A stretch of 64,000 nucleotides of DNA from Hirudinaria manillensis (GCA_034509925.1 CM067526.1:9971129-10035128); one strand, 5' to 3'. Counted from the first letter of the stretch, positions 1-13,023 are shown. Numbers and translations: made by a program. The notes: generated from the letters alone by a model not told the origin.

Positions 1-81
1 AAGTCACAAAAGTTAAAAAAAGTAAAAAAAAAAATTTTTTATTGTTTATAATGTCATTGGGTTTTAATTTTCATTGGACAG

Positions 82-2214
82 ATCTCTGCCAAGTGTTTAA
101 GGCAGACATCTCTTCGAAAAATGAAGCCGACCAATTAATAGAGAAAGTTCAAAGTCACTTTGGCTTTGCAGCGCAGTGTATCGTTAATTGTGCTGGAATC
201 GTAAATATCAAACCATTTTTTGAAATTACTGAAAAAGAATTTGATGAAGTCATCAAAGTCAACCTTAAGGTTAACTTTAATTTATTATTGTTATTATTAC
301 CATTATTATTATTGAGTTGACACCTAGGACCTTTTATAGTATTTTTATGATTTAGGACTTAGAACTTGTAATTAATTCAATACAATTTAATAAAAATGAT
401 GATATTGTCAGGGTACCTATCTAGTAAGTCAAGCTGGTGCAAAAGCACTCATTGAATGTCAAAAGAAAGACTCTTTAGTTTCCGGTGGATCTATTGTAAA
501 CATATCCAGTACGATTTCCTCGGTCGGTGGAGCAGAAGGATTTGCCCATTACGCTGCTTCCAAGGCTGGAATGTTGGGACTGACGAAAACATTGTCGAAA
601 GAATTGGCTCCTTATAATATCAGATGCAATGCAGTGTTACCTGGTCTTATTGTCACACCAATGAGTTGTGCACCTGTCCTGGAGAAACGCCAAAATGATT
701 TTCGGGAAGCAACTGCTCTTAAGAGACTCGGAAAACCAGAAGGTGAAAAATTCTTATGATCGTTTATTTTATTTTTAGTTTATAATTAATTTTATTTATT
801 ATTATTATTTTATTTTATATTTTACTGCGAGGTCTTTTTTTGTTTTTATTCTTAATTTTGCTTGTGCTAATTTTCAGAGGTAGGAGAAGTCTGTGCTTTT
901 CTTCTCTCAGACAAAAGCAGTTTTGTAACAGGAAGTTTTTTCGAAGTATCAGGTTAATATAAATACAGAATGCAATGTTGAATATTTATTCAAGTGAAAC
1001 AGTATGAGTCGTTAAACTTTTTTTTTTATTGTTAAGGCTTATATTAAAATTAAAATTGTGAGATGTTGTAATCAATTTATACACACTTTATGTGCTAAAT
1101 TATTACAATGTTTCATTTGGATCCCTGAACATTCGGGGTGGAGTTTAATGTAAACTGTGATGTTTATATTATATATGATATAAATTGTGATGTTTATACC
1201 CAAATATCGCTTTTACCGTATACAACAGTCTGAAATTCATGATTATTAGTTCGAATCCAGACATAGATTTCGTTACGAACAAACTGCCATCAGACTCAAG
1301 TTATTTATTATGAAATGCCAAGGACCTATGTTCTTCTATCCTTCCTCAAATTAGATCATAATTTCCTTGTCAATATTCAAATCACCTTATTAGGACCTAC
1401 TACGTGATGATTAATCGGTTGTTCATGCATTCGTCTGGCGCAGTCGTCAGAGACTTTCCGCTCCAAACTGAAAACTCACCTATTTATGAAATTCTATTGA
1501 TTCTATTTCTTTTCTTTTCCTCTCATAGTGTTTTAATTTATTTTATTTTATTTCTAATCAAATTTCCCATTTCCTTCCAGATATTCATTTTAATTTCAAT
1601 TTTATTCTTTAATTTCCTTTCGTTTTATTAATTTAGCCGCTAGTTTGTGTCTGATGGTATTGTTTGTCGGTGCCCTTACATCCCTTTGGGATAAAATGGA
1701 GCACGTTAAAAATTGGTTAAATAAATGTCAAATGTAAATAGGAAGTAATTCCCCTGGGATTAAATACTGGAACAAGAAGTGACCTCGAATCAATATATTC
1801 AATTTTCCTTATGCTCCCGTACATAATGTTCATTTTGTATGGGGTCACTATGTTATTCTAGAAATAATATATACAAAAATATGTATACCGTACCACTTTC
1901 TCCTGAAGCTGGGGTATGGATTTCTAAAAATACATACAGAATATATTTAGGGCGGGGCATCTTGAAACACTGGAATACTTGTTATTGATACTTATTTAAG
2001 TTGTCCAAATTCGTTTCATTGTCACTATGTCTTAATTGTTAAATTAATTTTAAAGCTATTATCGTAATGAATGTTAAGATATACAGAATTTTATCGTCTT
2101 TTTGAATATTTGGTTGAAATTCTTGCTTTGGCAACATGAAACGCAAATATTTCATTTTATTATTTATATGTTTTCTTCATTCTTTTATTCATTTCAGGTG
2201 GTATTGCAATGTGA
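82..2214 (+). CDS. HSD17B8: HSD17B8-like short-chain dehydrogenase (3' part, N-terminus off the left edge)
   Basis: Four exons are seen: 82-269, 412-742, 878-952 and 2198-2214. All have AG/GT borders and the frame is kept through every junction. They encode the last 203 residues of a protein usually about 260 long, so only the N-terminal Rossmann glycine motif is missing. Seen: VNCAGIV (NAG motif), NISST with the catalytic Ser, the YAASK active-site Tyr-Lys pair, IRCNAVLPG, and the family-typical end EVSGGIAM reached only through the tiny last exon. In the family, HSD17B8 is mitochondrial, uses NAD to oxidise 3-hydroxyacyl and steroid substrates, and pairs with CBR4 as the ketoacyl-ACP reductase of mitochondrial fatty-acid synthesis. 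That role is inferred here. An unspliced reading would stop one codon after residues VSG. The 1.2-kb last intron holds a LINE fragment. CBR4 or another FabG-like enzyme is the alternative. Confidence 0.85.
1395..1735 (+). mobile_element. 3' end of a CR1/L2-like non-LTR retrotransposon
   Basis: This lies in the last intron of the HSD17B8-like gene, on the same strand. The frame at about 1431-1493 reads LAQSSETFRSKLKTHLF followed by MKFY and a stop, which is the typical C-terminal tail of CR1/L2-type ORF2 proteins. It is followed by a T-rich 3' UTR, a segment at about 1665-1710 (GTGCCCTTACATCCCTTTGG and beyond) and a short tail repeat ending in AAATGTCAAATGTAAA at about 1722-1738, as expected for this clade. 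Sequence upstream to about 1250 may be decayed ORF2. It is a 5'-truncated dead copy. Confidence 0.6.
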
Positions 2215-2256
2215 TTGCGATGAGCAGAAGATTTCACAAAGTCAATATTAGCAATT

Positions 2257-2266
2257 AATAAATAAA
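2257..2266 (+). terminator. Polyadenylation signals of the HSD17B8-like gene
   Basis: Two overlapping AATAAA hexamers lie about 45 bp after the inferred stop codon at 2212-2214. The position supports the tiny terminal exon as the true end of the transcript. Confidence 0.5.
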
Positions 2267-2299
2267 GGAAAAAGATTTATATATATCATATATTTGAAT

Positions 2300-4827
2300 T
2301 ACAATTTGAGAAGTTATATTATGAATTACCGATATTAGAAATACTCATTATTAATTGTTACAATTAATTATTGCATTTATATAACAATTGTAAATTATAT
2401 TTATATATTTTATACTATACTTATAATTATATTTATATATGTTATATTATAATTATACTTATATTTATATATCAATAAAAATTAGTACCATTTATTACAA
2501 AAGGGTTAGAGGAAGCTTATTTTCTGATTTGCGCATTTATTTGAGGAATTTGAATTAATTTAAACAAGTATATGATTATTTCTCTGTCAGAGCCCAATTA
2601 GCTCGAACATTTTTATGAATAAAGAATTATGAGTATTTTTAAATTGTCAAAATGTAACTGAGGTCATTTGCACGTTTAGATGCTTTTTATGTCTTTCAAT
2701 CGCATTAAAGCATATGATTCAGTTTCTAGCAACTTCCAAAGTAACAGCATTAAGTACATATATTATGGCAGAATTTCATGTCGATTATAACATGAATAGG
2801 CACCACGCTCGACTCTCCAAGTGCTTTTCACTTTACATCAATCGACTTTTTGACCAAGGGGCCGGCATTTTAAGAGATAAAATCTGAAACGTTATACCAA
2901 AATGAGTTTTTAATATGATATTATTTTTAGCGCTTAACGTTCAATAGCGTTAATATGTCGTATAAGGGTTGTAATGAGGCGGAAATCTTCGACTAATCTA
3001 GAATGTAGATCTTTACGCTAGTCCTACAAAATTAAATATTTTGAGGGAATTTTGAAGGTCATGTCGTCATCGGGATATCAAAGGGAAGGGGCAAAAATAA
3101 TGGGTACACTGATTACAACTCCTCTTTTTGGAAGGGAACTACATGTATGGATCAGATTCCTTCTTTTCCAAGGGGACCATGCCAATAGTTTCGAATTTAA
3201 TATGCTTTCCTATTGCTTACATGAAAAAGCCAAAGGTTTTTAGACCGGCCTGAAGTTAAAAGGCAGGTTTAGTTTTAATCACTTACATTTTTAAAATGTA
3301 TGTGAAAATCGCTGTTGTACGATAACAAACAAAAAGTAATGTCTTACAATGTTTAAGTACAATCGAAATTACTTTAATTTATAAAGAAAAAAGATTTTCA
3401 GAAATATCATCACTTTGTTTAAATGAAGCTTATTACGTCTTTACATTTAATATTATACATCATAGATAAACTGTTTGATAGAGATGGAGAACTTATACTT
3501 GTACTCGAACACCGATCTTAGGACTTGCACTGAGGTACTTGCACCTCATGTACTTGGAATAAAAGGTTACTTTTACTTCTGATGCTTGTTGCCAAATAAC
3601 CTTACTTGGAAACCTCAGTATTTGTACTCGAATTAAGAGTACCTCTACTTGTACTTGGAGTTTCAACACTTGTTCCCACACCAACTGTTTGAAGTCGACA
3701 ATCACAAATGACTATAACTTTTGTTGAATATACACACCTTGAAGGAAAACAATCCTATGAAGTTACTATTTAGTTGGAATCAGACTTGTAGTACTGGGTA
3801 CTAGTGCTAAAGTACAACGTAAGTCCTTTTTTTCAAATACTGGTATCGGTACTGGTACTTGAGCCTAGAATACTGGTAATGGAAGTTCTTTTAGGTATAT
3901 ATTGTATCCACACAACATATGAAAGGGGAGGTGCAAGTTATATATTTATTACTTGTTCAATTAACAATATGTAAGATAACACAATATGTGGACGCAAGTC
4001 CACGTTATTTTCAATAAACTGTGATTATCAGATTCCCTAAGTTGAGAGTACCCTTAATTCTTCCACAAACATAAACTGGAACAATTTGTCCCAGCACGTT
4101 CTGGTGACCTCCGCTGTCTATACTTTCAAAATAAAAGCTGAATTTTGAGATGGTAAAGATAAAAGAATTTAAAATATCTAATATTTCAGAAAGAGTTTTA
4201 AAGCTGCCATCAAATATTGGTGCTGGTTCCAAATACTGGCGAAGGTACTGGCACTGATACTGGAACTTGAAAACGGAGGACTGGCTACAAGTCTGGCTGG
4301 AAGTAAAAGTCATTTAGCATTTTACATGTAAGGAAATGATGACGTCTGAAACACGATAGAGCAATAATACATTCACGATAGTTAGGTAGCCTATGGGGTT
4401 CTTGATAGTGTACTGGAGTACTTATTGTGCTTGGACCTTAAATACTTAAATACTAATTAGTCTAATAATGGTATGGCGTAAAATGGTTGACCTTTAGAAA
4501 AGCTTCAATACTTTTACTTAAGGATGTTAAAGCGCAGTACTTTTCACAACAATAGAGAAAATGTGTGAGTTGTGAATAACAACAAATATAATATTTTAAA
4601 AAATAACTTAGGTCAAGTTTTAAAAGAATTTATCTTACATTCACTGCGTTTTCTATGGCAATATGTTCCTGCATTGATCTGTTGTGAGCCTTTGTTTTGA
4701 CGATGACTTTACGTCGGTAGTAGCCGTATTGCCGATCTCTAGTCGTTCTAAGATTTCAGGTAGTTTTTCTGAACACATCATACGTTTAAATTTATAATCA
4801 AAATAATTTCTAAATAGGTACTAGATA
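2300..4827. other. Intergenic, AT-rich; includes a TACTTG/ACTGG-rich degenerate block
   Basis: No gene is recognisable. 2280-2480 is almost pure A/T. From about 3485 to 4470 the sequence is full of degenerate hexamers such as TACTTG, GTACTCGA and ACTGGTAC, with the first types to the left and ACTGG types to the right. This may be subterminal repeats of a decayed DNA transposon, but I see no clean terminal inverted repeats. 3052-3243 is a 63-codon open frame with no family signal. Confidence 0.5.
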
Positions 4828-6881
4828 ATGGGTGGCAAGCCTAGCTCTGAGGTCCGTAATCCGAATGCTGAAGGCAGCACATCTCAGGTCATTATTGCCC
4901 GTACTGCCCATCCCTCATCCAGTGCGCAACTATCCGTTATACAGCACCGATCTCATGTTCCCACCACTCTCAACGGAAACCACGTCAATTCTGGACGCAT
5001 CAGAGCGAGGAGTGTAGTGGACAACGTCCAACGCGTTCACGGTTCACAGCCTCCCATGCCGAATTCTCCAGCAGATGAAAATGGAGTCCTTAGACGAAGA
5101 TCAGTGGTCGGTTCTTCATCTACGACGCCAATTCATCATGTCTTTGCTTTACATAGTTAGTTTTTCTTTTACATATATATATATTTTGAAATGTATATAT
5201 ATATACATTCTTTAGCAATTTTTAGAATCAAACTTGTGGTCATACAAATTGTGATTCTTTTAGCCCACAGCTATCAGTAATCATTTCAATTTGAAATTAA
5301 TCATTAATAACTTATTTATTATGTTACCATCAGCATTTACTTAGTAAGAATGTTTGTTTTTTTTCTACAAATGTTGCCCAGTCACTCATTAACCATATTT
5401 ATGATAATTGATTTCATGAACTATGATTTTGAAGTGTACCTACTTCTTCTGTGAGATTTATAAATGGTTATGGTTTAAATATGACAAATTGTTGTTGTTG
5501 CCTTGGAATTCTATTTTGTGGTACCCAAACCGAATCACTGAAAACAAAACATTTCAAAATAAATTGTGATAATCAATATTCATGTAGAAGCAATTAATAT
5601 TTAAATTATCATTTTAAGTTAAACCTTCATTAATTTAATTAGGTCTAAATGATTCTTTTAAAAATAAATTCATAAGTTAATCCCTAAACATTGCAAAACC
5701 TCATTACTTGATAAGATTTGATTACATGCAGAACAAATTATAAGTCATTAATGGGAATAAATGTATTTAAGTCTGTTCTTAATGAATAATCTGTGCCTCT
5801 TGAGTGCGGGGTCAACTGCTTTTCTACAATTCAGAGACTCCACTTGAGAAAATATTTCTAATAAAAAGTTTATGCTTAAAGAATTGTTCAATTGGATAGA
5901 TATTCTAAAATTCATTATCTTAGAAGAAGCTCATAAAAGAGTTAAGAGGAAATTATTCTGCTGAATGTTAATGTAGTGTTATGAGTCAGTCTGACATGTT
6001 CACAAGCATATAAGGCAGAATTTATTTGGTCACGTGTGATCTGTTTTGTGCTCAATTTGAACAGAATGAATAACTGAAAATATGATTTTTTAATTGTTTT
6101 TTTGTGCTGAATCAATATTTTGCATTTATTTGTCTTGTAAATTGGGTTTTAATGAATATTTTGATATTATACTAAAGAATAAAAAATATTCTGATCTTGT
6201 TGGAAGTCATTGTCACGTGGAATGAAATTATGTTTCAGATTTCAAGTGCCCTGTTTGCCACAAGACCATAGCAACAGATGACATTGAATGCCACCTAGTC
6301 ATGTGTTTGACCAAACCTAAGATCAGTTACAATGGTTAATATGATCTTTATGCCCTTTTCTTCGTTGCTCGTAGATTGTTTATAGTTCATAGTTGTGGTT
6401 TTGTATCGGACCATAAGAGTCGATGATGCTTCTAGTCGTGCAATTGATGACATTTTCAGATAATCCTTGCATGCATGCATCTTAATAGATTTATTTTCAA
6501 ACTGGAATCAATTTTTTTTAAATTTTATTTTCAACAATAACTGATGCATTTCAGACGACATCTTGCTTGAAGATAAAGGAGAGTGCGTGATATGCTTCGA
6601 AGATATGAACCAAGGCGACAGGATAGCTCGATTACCTTGTCTCTGCATCTACCACAAAAAGTAAGGCATCTACCACGATTATCGGTTTTAACACGTCTTT
6701 TAAACATAGGCAATCGATGTTCATCGTCGGGGATATAGACTCAAAATCAACAATTAGTTGCCATTAAAAAGTGATTATCAATTTGCTATGCTAAGCAGAT
6801 GATGTAAGATGTTGATGTTGCAGGTGCATTGATAGCTGGTTTAAAGTCAACAGATGTTGTCCCGAACATCCCGGCAACTGA
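4828..6881 (+). CDS. ZNRF2: ZNRF1/2-type E3 ubiquitin ligase
   Basis: Four exons are seen: 4828-5155, 6239-6334, 6555-6660 and 6824-6881. They join in frame to give 195 residues, close to vertebrate ZNRF1/2. The start is MGGKPSSE, an N-myristoylation signal. Residues 1-110 are disordered and Ser/Pro rich. FKCPVCHKTI at about 111-131 starts the ZNRF zinc finger. Residues 152-191 are the RING: CVICFEDM, then LPCLCIYHKKCIDSW, then CCPEHPGN and stop. All zinc ligands are present. ZNRF proteins sit on endosomal, lysosomal and plasma membranes through myristate and ubiquitinate membrane and signalling targets; this is known of the family, not shown here. ZNRF1 and ZNRF2 cannot be told apart, and invertebrates usually have one gene, so the symbol is approximate. 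AATAAA sequences at 7148-7160 probably end the 3' UTR. Confidence 0.93.
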
Positions 6882-9878
6882 GCGGACCTTCGCGTTTTAC
6901 CCGCTCGGCTGTAAATACGTACGTACGGACGGATCCGTCCGTCCGTCCGATGCAACCAAGAACTAGTGGTCTTCAAACCATGCATTGCCTTAACTAGCGA
7001 ATATAACTTTGCGAATCACTTCAGTCGACCGGGAGTACCTTTTGTTTTCGTCGACGTCGGCCGGATGCGGTCCTCGCCATTCGCCGGTCCGGATTTTGCG
7101 CGCCCTCGTCGGGCGTTCCCCGATCGGTAGGATCAGACGTACGTGTAAATAAATTAATAAACGAAGTTTAACTTTTACTGGTCTGTGATTGCAATTGTGA
7201 CATTTTGAGGTCATATTTTATAATTCCTTATTTTATAATTATTTTACTTTATAATGCGTTCGGTTCGTAGGACGTCGTCGGGTGCTATTGAAATTTACAA
7301 TGAAAATCGTTTTCAGAATTTGGCATGTAAATTTGTCTTGCCGCGTCCTCTCTGAGATCCTTTCGAGGCAAAAACGTTTTAACGGCTCGGTCGTTTCGTG
7401 CCAAATTTTAGTCAATCGCTAGTCCGTGACGACAGACCGAAGCAATCAAAATCCGACCGACCGCGACAATAGATTTTTGGCGACTACCGCGACTTATTAG
7501 CACTACCATTTGAGTTGCTTCTAAGGGGACCTGTATATAAATATGTTTTGTTTTTGTGTACTTTGTTTTTTTTTGGATTAACGACTTTGGCTTTATTTAT
7601 TCAAATTGTTTTGAATATCTTAAAAATGGAAGATGAGCGTGGCCCGATTGCTGTCGTTAATCTGTGACTTCTTTCCATTGTGCTTAGGCTAATGTTAATT
7701 TTACGAATATAACCGGTTTTGCCGCACGTTTTGCAAGACCCCCACGAGAAGTTATCAAATTATTCTCGATTTAAAAAAAATCCCAAACCGGTTTCTAAAT
7801 GTGGCATAATGTCTCCAAGGTTTTTTTTAACTTTCAGTCACGTTTCTGGGAAATGAAATTTAAGCTTTATTGAAACTGAAAGCATGAAATGCTCTTCTGA
7901 GAGTTTTTGTTAACTATAAATCTACCTCGCCTGAGTTTGGATTGAATTCAGACGAGTGAGCAGTATTCAGTATTTCAAAGCTTGCTTTGGAGGGCCGTCT
8001 TGTTCTCGGCCTGGATTTGAATATTTTACATGTCTTTGTAGAACTGGTTGACCTTGACAATCCGGATGTTTTTACAATTGTGGTGGAAATCAGAAAAAGA
8101 TGCCACCAATCTCTCGACTGGAAAGGAAAATTTTTGCAATCCTGGCAACAAACTTTGCCAGCAAGAGAAATTTCAGTAACGCAAGATGATGTTTCTACGG
8201 AGAAATATGTAAATATATTGAGCTCCAGAGATGATAGATGTGCTGCTATTTATGCTCTGTCATGATAAATTTTAATAGTTCTTTTATACTTGATTTTGCA
8301 TATCATATAACGTTACAAATTTAGTGCGAATATTAAGATTGATCTGAGTGGGACCACGCAGGCTGGGTTTTTAAATGATGATTAATTTTATTGAACATGT
8401 TTAAATATGCAAAATGGCATCTGAAGTCTTAACAAAGAAATAAGGCATAGTCGTGGCGTTGATATCCTACTGTGAGGTGTTGAAGTCAGTTCTGGATGAA
8501 GACAATGCTCCGTAAATCGTTTTAGAGTTTTAGGACCAAAAGATGTTTAGCTCGTCAGACCAAGTCTTTTTTAAATAAAAACTCAATAGGTTGATAAAAG
8601 TAAAATTCTAGGCAGTCAAGAGTCAAACTAGAATTTTGTATGTCGAAGTTTGTAGATTTGTGGGTAGATGGCAGGATTATCCATAACATCAAGATTTTAC
8701 AATCCACAGTATTTGGACTAATAAAAAATTTTTTTTAAAATAATTTATTCTACTCTTTTATAAAATTCGATAGTCTCAAATAAACCAAATGGAAAATAAT
8801 TAAAATATGTTTATTCTCCTAATATTAGAGACTTGACCGCGAATTTAGGACTCTAAGAGGGAATTTTTCGTATATGAACACTACAGTGTTCAAATCGGCC
8901 GATTTAATAATTGAGTGTATGGCAGGGCTTGCGCTACTTTGTCGTAAAATGTTAGCTTGGAAACTGATATTTTCGTATTTCGACCATACTTTGAAAATAT
9001 TTGGATGCGACTATCAAATTCCCCAACAATTTTTATGGGTTTGCTACAAAATTAAACGTAAATGTTAAATATATCTTTAGCAGTTAATATTGTTTTTGAG
9101 TTTTGATGATTCTTTTCAATTAAATAAGATTTCACACTTGTCATTTCAGTTACTACGCGTTATGATACAATTATAGAAACGTTATTGGATATAATAAAAA
9201 AATAAAAAATATTTTAAAATTAGAAATTCATGACGCCCTCATCTGTGAAACATTCATCTCATCAGGCCCTAAATTTGGATGATTTGAAAATGATTGGACC
9301 GAAGTAATCAGAAATTGAAAATAGGTCGAGGGTAAACAAAAATTTTTTACACTTATGCCTATAATGGCTCCCCAGCTTGCTTTTCGAAGATCAGTCACTC
9401 AAGGTCATACTCTGACAGAGGTAGGGAACACCCACAAGGTCACTATGGCTAAGGTGATGGACGAAATGGTTAATAATCAATCACGTTTGAATACAATGTT
9501 TCATTGGCAATCCTGCATCAATTTAATAGTAATTATCATTTTACTATTATTTGAAATATAATTTAACTTGAGTCGATTAAAACTGAAGACCGTGGGTTTT
9601 GCGACGATATTTTCAAATCTTGACTAAAAATAAGGTATAAAAGCATGCAGAAAATGGCATAATTTCTAAGCCACAAGACACACGCACATCAAGCTTTTAG
9701 TCTCCCATCGCTTGGCCTCGGGTTACAAGATAAGTGACGGTTTAACATTTCTGCCAGAACGGATAAAAAGGCATAAAATATCCACTTGCAAGCGCATGAT
9801 TTGACTAAATTCCAAGTTTAAAAAAATAGAAAGTTAAAAAATAAATGAATAATTTGCTCCCATTTAAAGATTTTTTTT
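6882..9878. other. ZNRF 3' UTR and intergenic region between ZNRF and aquaporin
   Basis: 6882 to about 7170 is probably ZNRF 3' UTR; it contains the palindrome CGGACGGATCCGTCCG (6926-6941). 7020-7500 is unusually GC- and CpG-rich for this window and could be a promoter-like island, although no gene starts there. 7960-8265 is open for about 100 codons (reading from 7987: ...VLGLDLNILHVFVELVDLDN...) and 9355-9561 for 68 codons. Neither matches a family I know. An 18-bp perfect inverted repeat lies at 8875-8892. Nothing else is supported. Confidence 0.4.
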
Positions 9879-10420
9879 TCAAACCGCTGCGAGTTCGCTG
9901 GCATTCTTTTCAGGTGTCGTTTCCTTGGCAGGTGAAGGTTGTCTCTCGATGGTGCAGCAGCAGAAGTTCTTTAAGGAACCGTCCTTTGCAAAAAAGATTT
10001 CGTAAAGAGAGGCGGCAATCAGTCCCCCGAGGATAGGTCCGACCCAGTAGATCTGTCAAAGAGACGATTGTCACTTTTCTCGTAATTAATACGAAAGAAT
10101 AAAATTAATTTTCCATAAATTAGTCGTAAATCGGAAAACTCGTCGACGTCCCGTTTTGGAATGATTTATTGATGATGATGATGATGATGATTGACACCTG
10201 CCTCAATCTATTCGCATGGTTGGTGTTTTTTGAAAATTCCGGTGTGAAGGTAATAAAACATCCTCAAAGTAAAAGTAGATGAAAGAGGTACTCATCTTGG
10301 CCAATTATCTTCATAAACGAATCGAGTAAAAATGAAACGTAATAGCTATAAACAGCAGCTTAATTATTTTAAACGTGGGCTCAAAAAAAAATTCATAATA
10401 AAAACGTCTATATCGAGTCC

Positions 10421-10478
<58 letters not shown>

Positions 10479-12535
10479 TCAATAATAAACAGATAATAAA
10501 CAGATAATATAATCGAAATCACACCGACGTTGATGATATTTACATCTATCCTATGTCCAGAGTCTGAAATATCGAATTAAAATAACTTAAATTTCGACTT
10601 TCAAATGCCACAAATGAGAACAGATGAGTCCAGAAAAACAAAAAACCGGCTCCAAACGTGGAAGACATTCCAAAGTACTTTCAACCGATAATTTCAGCCA
10701 CTGGAACGTCTAAATTCATTCCAGGTTGCATCCTCCCACGCTTGCATTCTCTCTCTTTCCACTCTTTTTTTTTTCATTACAAAGCCTCGTAGATAATTAT
10801 TACGCTCGCCTTACGTTCATTCATCTCCAATTTTTTTTTTAGAAAATTTTCTCTAAAGATGAGTTATGCAATTCTTTCTCCAGTTAAAGAAGCAGCAGCC
10901 CATCATTGCCGTGCTACAATGTACTCCTCCATCCAAGCGAAAGTAAATTCCTCAAAATATTTTACTTATCATTTTCTGAGGGTGATTTTAACCTTTTAAA
11001 AGGTACACTGGTGCAAATCAGTTACCATCAGAAAGACTCCTTACATGTAACATGTAACACATGTCATTCATTGAATTAATAGCAAGGGTACAATCTCTGA
11101 TTCTTTTGATTCAACTTACATCACTTTCAAAACAGACAGGACTTAAGTGGAGAAGGATTTGATATATTTTAGGAACCTTCGATTGTTGCATTATTTTCGT
11201 ATAATTTATTTATTTCTATTTAATAATATCAAAAAATAATAACTAAAAATTGTCTTCGTAAAGGTAGCTAGTAATATCGTAGCCTAAACTTTAATGGCGA
11301 TGTTTTCGGAGAAGAAATTGAGCTAATTGAAGTTCAAATAAATAAAAGTGAAATTCAAATGAAGGCTACTGTTGGACTTGTCTTTAGACTATTTGTGACA
11401 GTTTTTCCCATGATATGAAGTCATCAGGGCCCATAAACAAGATGAGAGCCTCACTAAGAAAGGACTTCCCTTTCATTTATAATCTTTCTAATTGTTCCTT
11501 GCAATCCATTATCAAAACATTTGGTCTCTAAGTGAATTTGTCTTCTTAACTAATTACATAATAGTAAAAGATTTAAGTAACTGTTTTAAATGAATATTTA
11601 AAATATTAATAACCATAATCATACGTTATTATTGAGTGAATTAATGAAATAATTAATTGTTCGTGAATTTGTCTTTACCCAATGATGGTCCCAGAGGTTC
11701 ATGACTACTGCCACGCCAAAGCTTCTAGCTGGGTTCATGCTGGCTCCTGTGAATTTCACCTGACAACAACAACACGTCACAAGCAAGTATTACAATCACA
11801 TCATAAATTAAATTGAATATTATCTTAGGCGAATCATAAACTGTCAACATTAAATGTAATTGATTTTAAGAAAACTTCCGTTAATATAAATGAAAAATTA
11901 AACGCTTCAAGGACACTGACAGCAAAGAAGTGGCAGAGAGTCACTGAGAGTCCAATTGAGAGGGGAATGGATCCTTTCAGGTCTCTGCGTTTTCCGTCGC
12001 AAGATGCGAAGACAGTGAGTACGAGTATGAAAGTGATGATCAACTCCACTCCGAACCCTTGGACATCTGTCACTTCGTTCCCCAATTCCGTCATTCCGAG
12101 ACTTCCAGTTGAGTTGACAGGAGTCAGGCCTAAAAAATGTAATAAAATGTATTAAACAAAACCATAAAGGCACGATTGATGATTTCATTCAGACTGACCG
12201 TAGAGGACTCCAGCTCCGAATATGGCGCCGATGCATTGGGCCAGTATGTACGTAACGCATCTGACCACGGTGATCCTACGTGCCACGACCATGCCGCAAG
12301 AGACGGCGGGATTGATGTGGCCCCCGCTCACGTGGCCTATGCACCATACCGACGTTGCCACCGCCAAACCGAACGCCAAGGAGATTTCTACCAATCTGGG
12401 AGAATCTACTCTGTCCCAGTCGCTTCCCAGACAAGCGGCACAACCACATACCACCAGGATGAATGTACCTACGATTTCGGCCAGTACCGCCTTCCAAAAG
12501 GCTGAGGTTTTGAGTTCTTCAAAGTGGTTGGCCAT
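9879..12535 (-). CDS. AQP4: Aquaporin, AQP4-like water channel
   Basis: Read on the minus strand, the exons are 12535-12199, 12129-11921, 11759-11679 and 10052-9879; phases match and give 266 residues. Six membrane spans and both pore motifs are present: GGHINPAVS (NPA at 75-77) and TGASMNPARSFG (NPA at 191-193). Selectivity-filter positions read Phe55, His179, Ala188 and Arg194. Phe, His and Arg are the classical water-selective set, and Ala rather than the mercury-sensitive Cys of AQP1 matches AQP4. Established knowledge: such proteins are tetrameric plasma-membrane channels passing water and excluding glycerol and protons. The C-terminal tail (about 230-266) is cytosolic, with a CCC cluster (possible palmitoylation) and many Thr/Ser/Pro residues. 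The start ATG follows an acceptor (TTTCAAACAG), so a 5' UTR intron is likely. Insect big-brain and PRIP-like channels are relatives; the symbol marks the subfamily only. Confidence 0.93.
10423..10478. repeat. (TAA)n microsatellite in the aquaporin intron
   Basis: About 19 nearly perfect TAA triplets lie in the third aquaporin intron. Confidence 0.95.
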
Positions 12536-13023
12536 TCTATCTACTGTTTGAAATAGGAGAAAATAACATCTGAAATTTAGAAGACGATGTTTGTTTACAA
12601 GACCCGGTCCATTTCAACTTAATATGTTGACATTATTTAAACGCAATAACATAAAATAAACTCAATTAACCATAAATAGACTGAAATCAAATAAATCCAA
12701 ATTAAAAAATAAAAATTTAATCCTAGTTTATTTGGCAGTCGAATTAAAAAGAAAGCGAGAATTAAAAACTTTCTACGATGCACATTTTTGACGAAATGAT
12801 TGAACGTCCGAGGCGCACAAACCCGACGCCCAAATAGTTCGACTGTTGAAGTAAAACTGTTGATTCCTCACACGAGAAATATGATCGCCCAGATAAAATG
12901 GCTTCAAACAAATCATTTTAACCAATAACAGGTTCCTTATACCTTCAAAAACTAATAATTGTACGACTATGAGATATGGGTGTGGTAAAATTCATCTCCT
13001 TCCTACTCAATTATGATGCTTAC

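Noticed and set aside
1240..1262. tRNA-like B-box (GTTCGAATCC)
   Set aside because: No A-box or cloverleaf at the right spacing upstream.
7960..8265. About 100-codon open frame (VLGLDLNILHVFVELVDLDN...)
   Set aside because: No ATG start, no family match and no clear splice sites. Kept only as a remark in the intergenic entry.
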